A stretch of 5,792 bases of DNA, taken from an uncultured Eggerthella sp. Its GTDB lineage: Bacteria; Actinomycetota; Coriobacteriia; Coriobacteriales; Eggerthellaceae. The DNA is taken from assembly GCA_900548955.1 (NCBI GenBank), contig URMQ01000108.1, positions 1 to 5,792 on the forward strand, read 5' to 3'. The notes beneath the pieces were generated by a model. The model was not told the origin of the DNA and made no database searches. It was given only the letters and a program-made list of their open reading frames with translations. This document shows, piece after piece, positions 5,399-5,792 of the stretch. Within the stretch, counting starts at the first letter, position 1. Each line of letters begins with the position of its first letter. The translations under genes and the position numbers were made by a program.

Positions 5399-5792
5399 AG
5401 CCAAAATGGATGTATCGCATATGGATCTCTTTTACGGAGATTACCAAGCGCTACGTGATATTAATCTTTCGTTTTTGGAGCACAACGTTACCGCTTTGAT
5501 TGGCCCTTCTGGCTGTGGTAAGTCCACGTTGTTGAAGTCTCTCAATCGCATGAATGACTTGGTTGAGGGTTGCAAAATTACAGGTCGTATCACTTTGGAT
5601 GGAGAAGATATTTACGATAAGTATGACGTAAATATTCTTCGTAAAAAGGTTGGTATGGTATTCCAGAAGCCGAATCCTTTCCCAATGTCAATTTATGACA
5701 ACATTGCTTTTGGTCCTCGCACCCATGGCATTAAGAAAAAGGCTGAACTGGATGAAATCGTAGAAGATTCTTTGCGTAAGGCGGCAATCTTT
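5391..5792 (+). CDS. pstB: Phosphate ABC transporter ATPase PstB, 3' end outside window
   Basis: This cytoplasmic ATPase drives phosphate import through PstC-PstA. The frame from ATG 5391 is open to the window end, giving the first 134 residues of a protein usually about 250 long. It begins MNKAKMDVSHMDLFYGDYQA, with the aromatic tyrosine of the A-loop region near 15-18. Walker A is GPSGCGKST (38-46), followed by LLKSLNRMNDL, a run typical of PstB. The Q-loop is VFQKPNPFPMSIYDN with Q92; PNPFPMSI is a strong PstB signature. The ABC signature, Walker B and H-loop are beyond the window. The start lies inside the end of pstA (8-nt overlap, ATGAATAA), continuing the coupled layout. phoU often follows pstB but cannot be seen here. 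Confidence 0.95.
   Translation, partial: MNKAKMDVSHMDLFYGDYQALRDINLSFLEHNVTALIGPSGCGKSTLLKSLNRMNDLVEGCKITGRITLDGEDIYDKYDVNILRKKVGMVFQKPNPFPMSIYDNIAFGPRTHGIKKKAELDEIVEDSLRKAAIF

Overview
The window carries a phosphate-responsive locus: a PhoR/PhoB-type two-component system on the minus strand, divergent from a pstS-pstC-pstA-pstB high-affinity phosphate uptake operon on the plus strand. A tRNA-Gly gene lies at the left edge. Moderate GC content, a tRNA with encoded CCA, two GTG starts, a lipobox on PstS and the flavour of the proteins all suggest a Gram-positive anaerobe. My best guess is a Coriobacteriia member of the Atopobium/Lancefieldella type. That placement is inference from sequence style; no database was searched.

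Layout. Positions 32-105 hold tRNA-Gly(TCC), followed by a strong intrinsic terminator (about 116-144). Positions 145-531 hold no convincing gene but contain two perfect inverted repeats and a short 19-bp-period repeat that runs into the 3' end of the kinase gene. Positions 532-1854 (minus) encode the histidine kinase and 1851-2552 (minus) the OmpR/PhoB-family response regulator; they overlap by 4 nt and the regulator is transcribed first. The 214-bp divergent gap (2553-2766) has TTAACA-like and CTGTTAA-like elements at 11-bp spacing, plausible Pho boxes. Then come pstS (2767-3675), pstC (3681-4532), pstA (4532-5398) and the first 134 codons of pstB (from 5391, cut by the window end). All are tightly spaced or overlapping.

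How it works, by family knowledge: PstS is a lipid-anchored phosphate receptor, PstC and PstA form the membrane channel, and PstB is the ATPase. The kinase and regulator probably sense phosphate status and activate pst from the shared intergenic region.

The most unusual feature is PstS. Its two halves are in swapped order compared with ordinary PstS: the half with SREDGSGTR comes first, directly after the lipoprotein signal, and the half with AGSSSVTP and GMASREL comes second, ending exactly where the other half would normally begin. This looks like a natural circular permutation. A 14-bp hairpin with a TTCG loop just inside pstC, and a perfect 11-bp stem inside pstA, are further structures that coding alone does not obviously explain.
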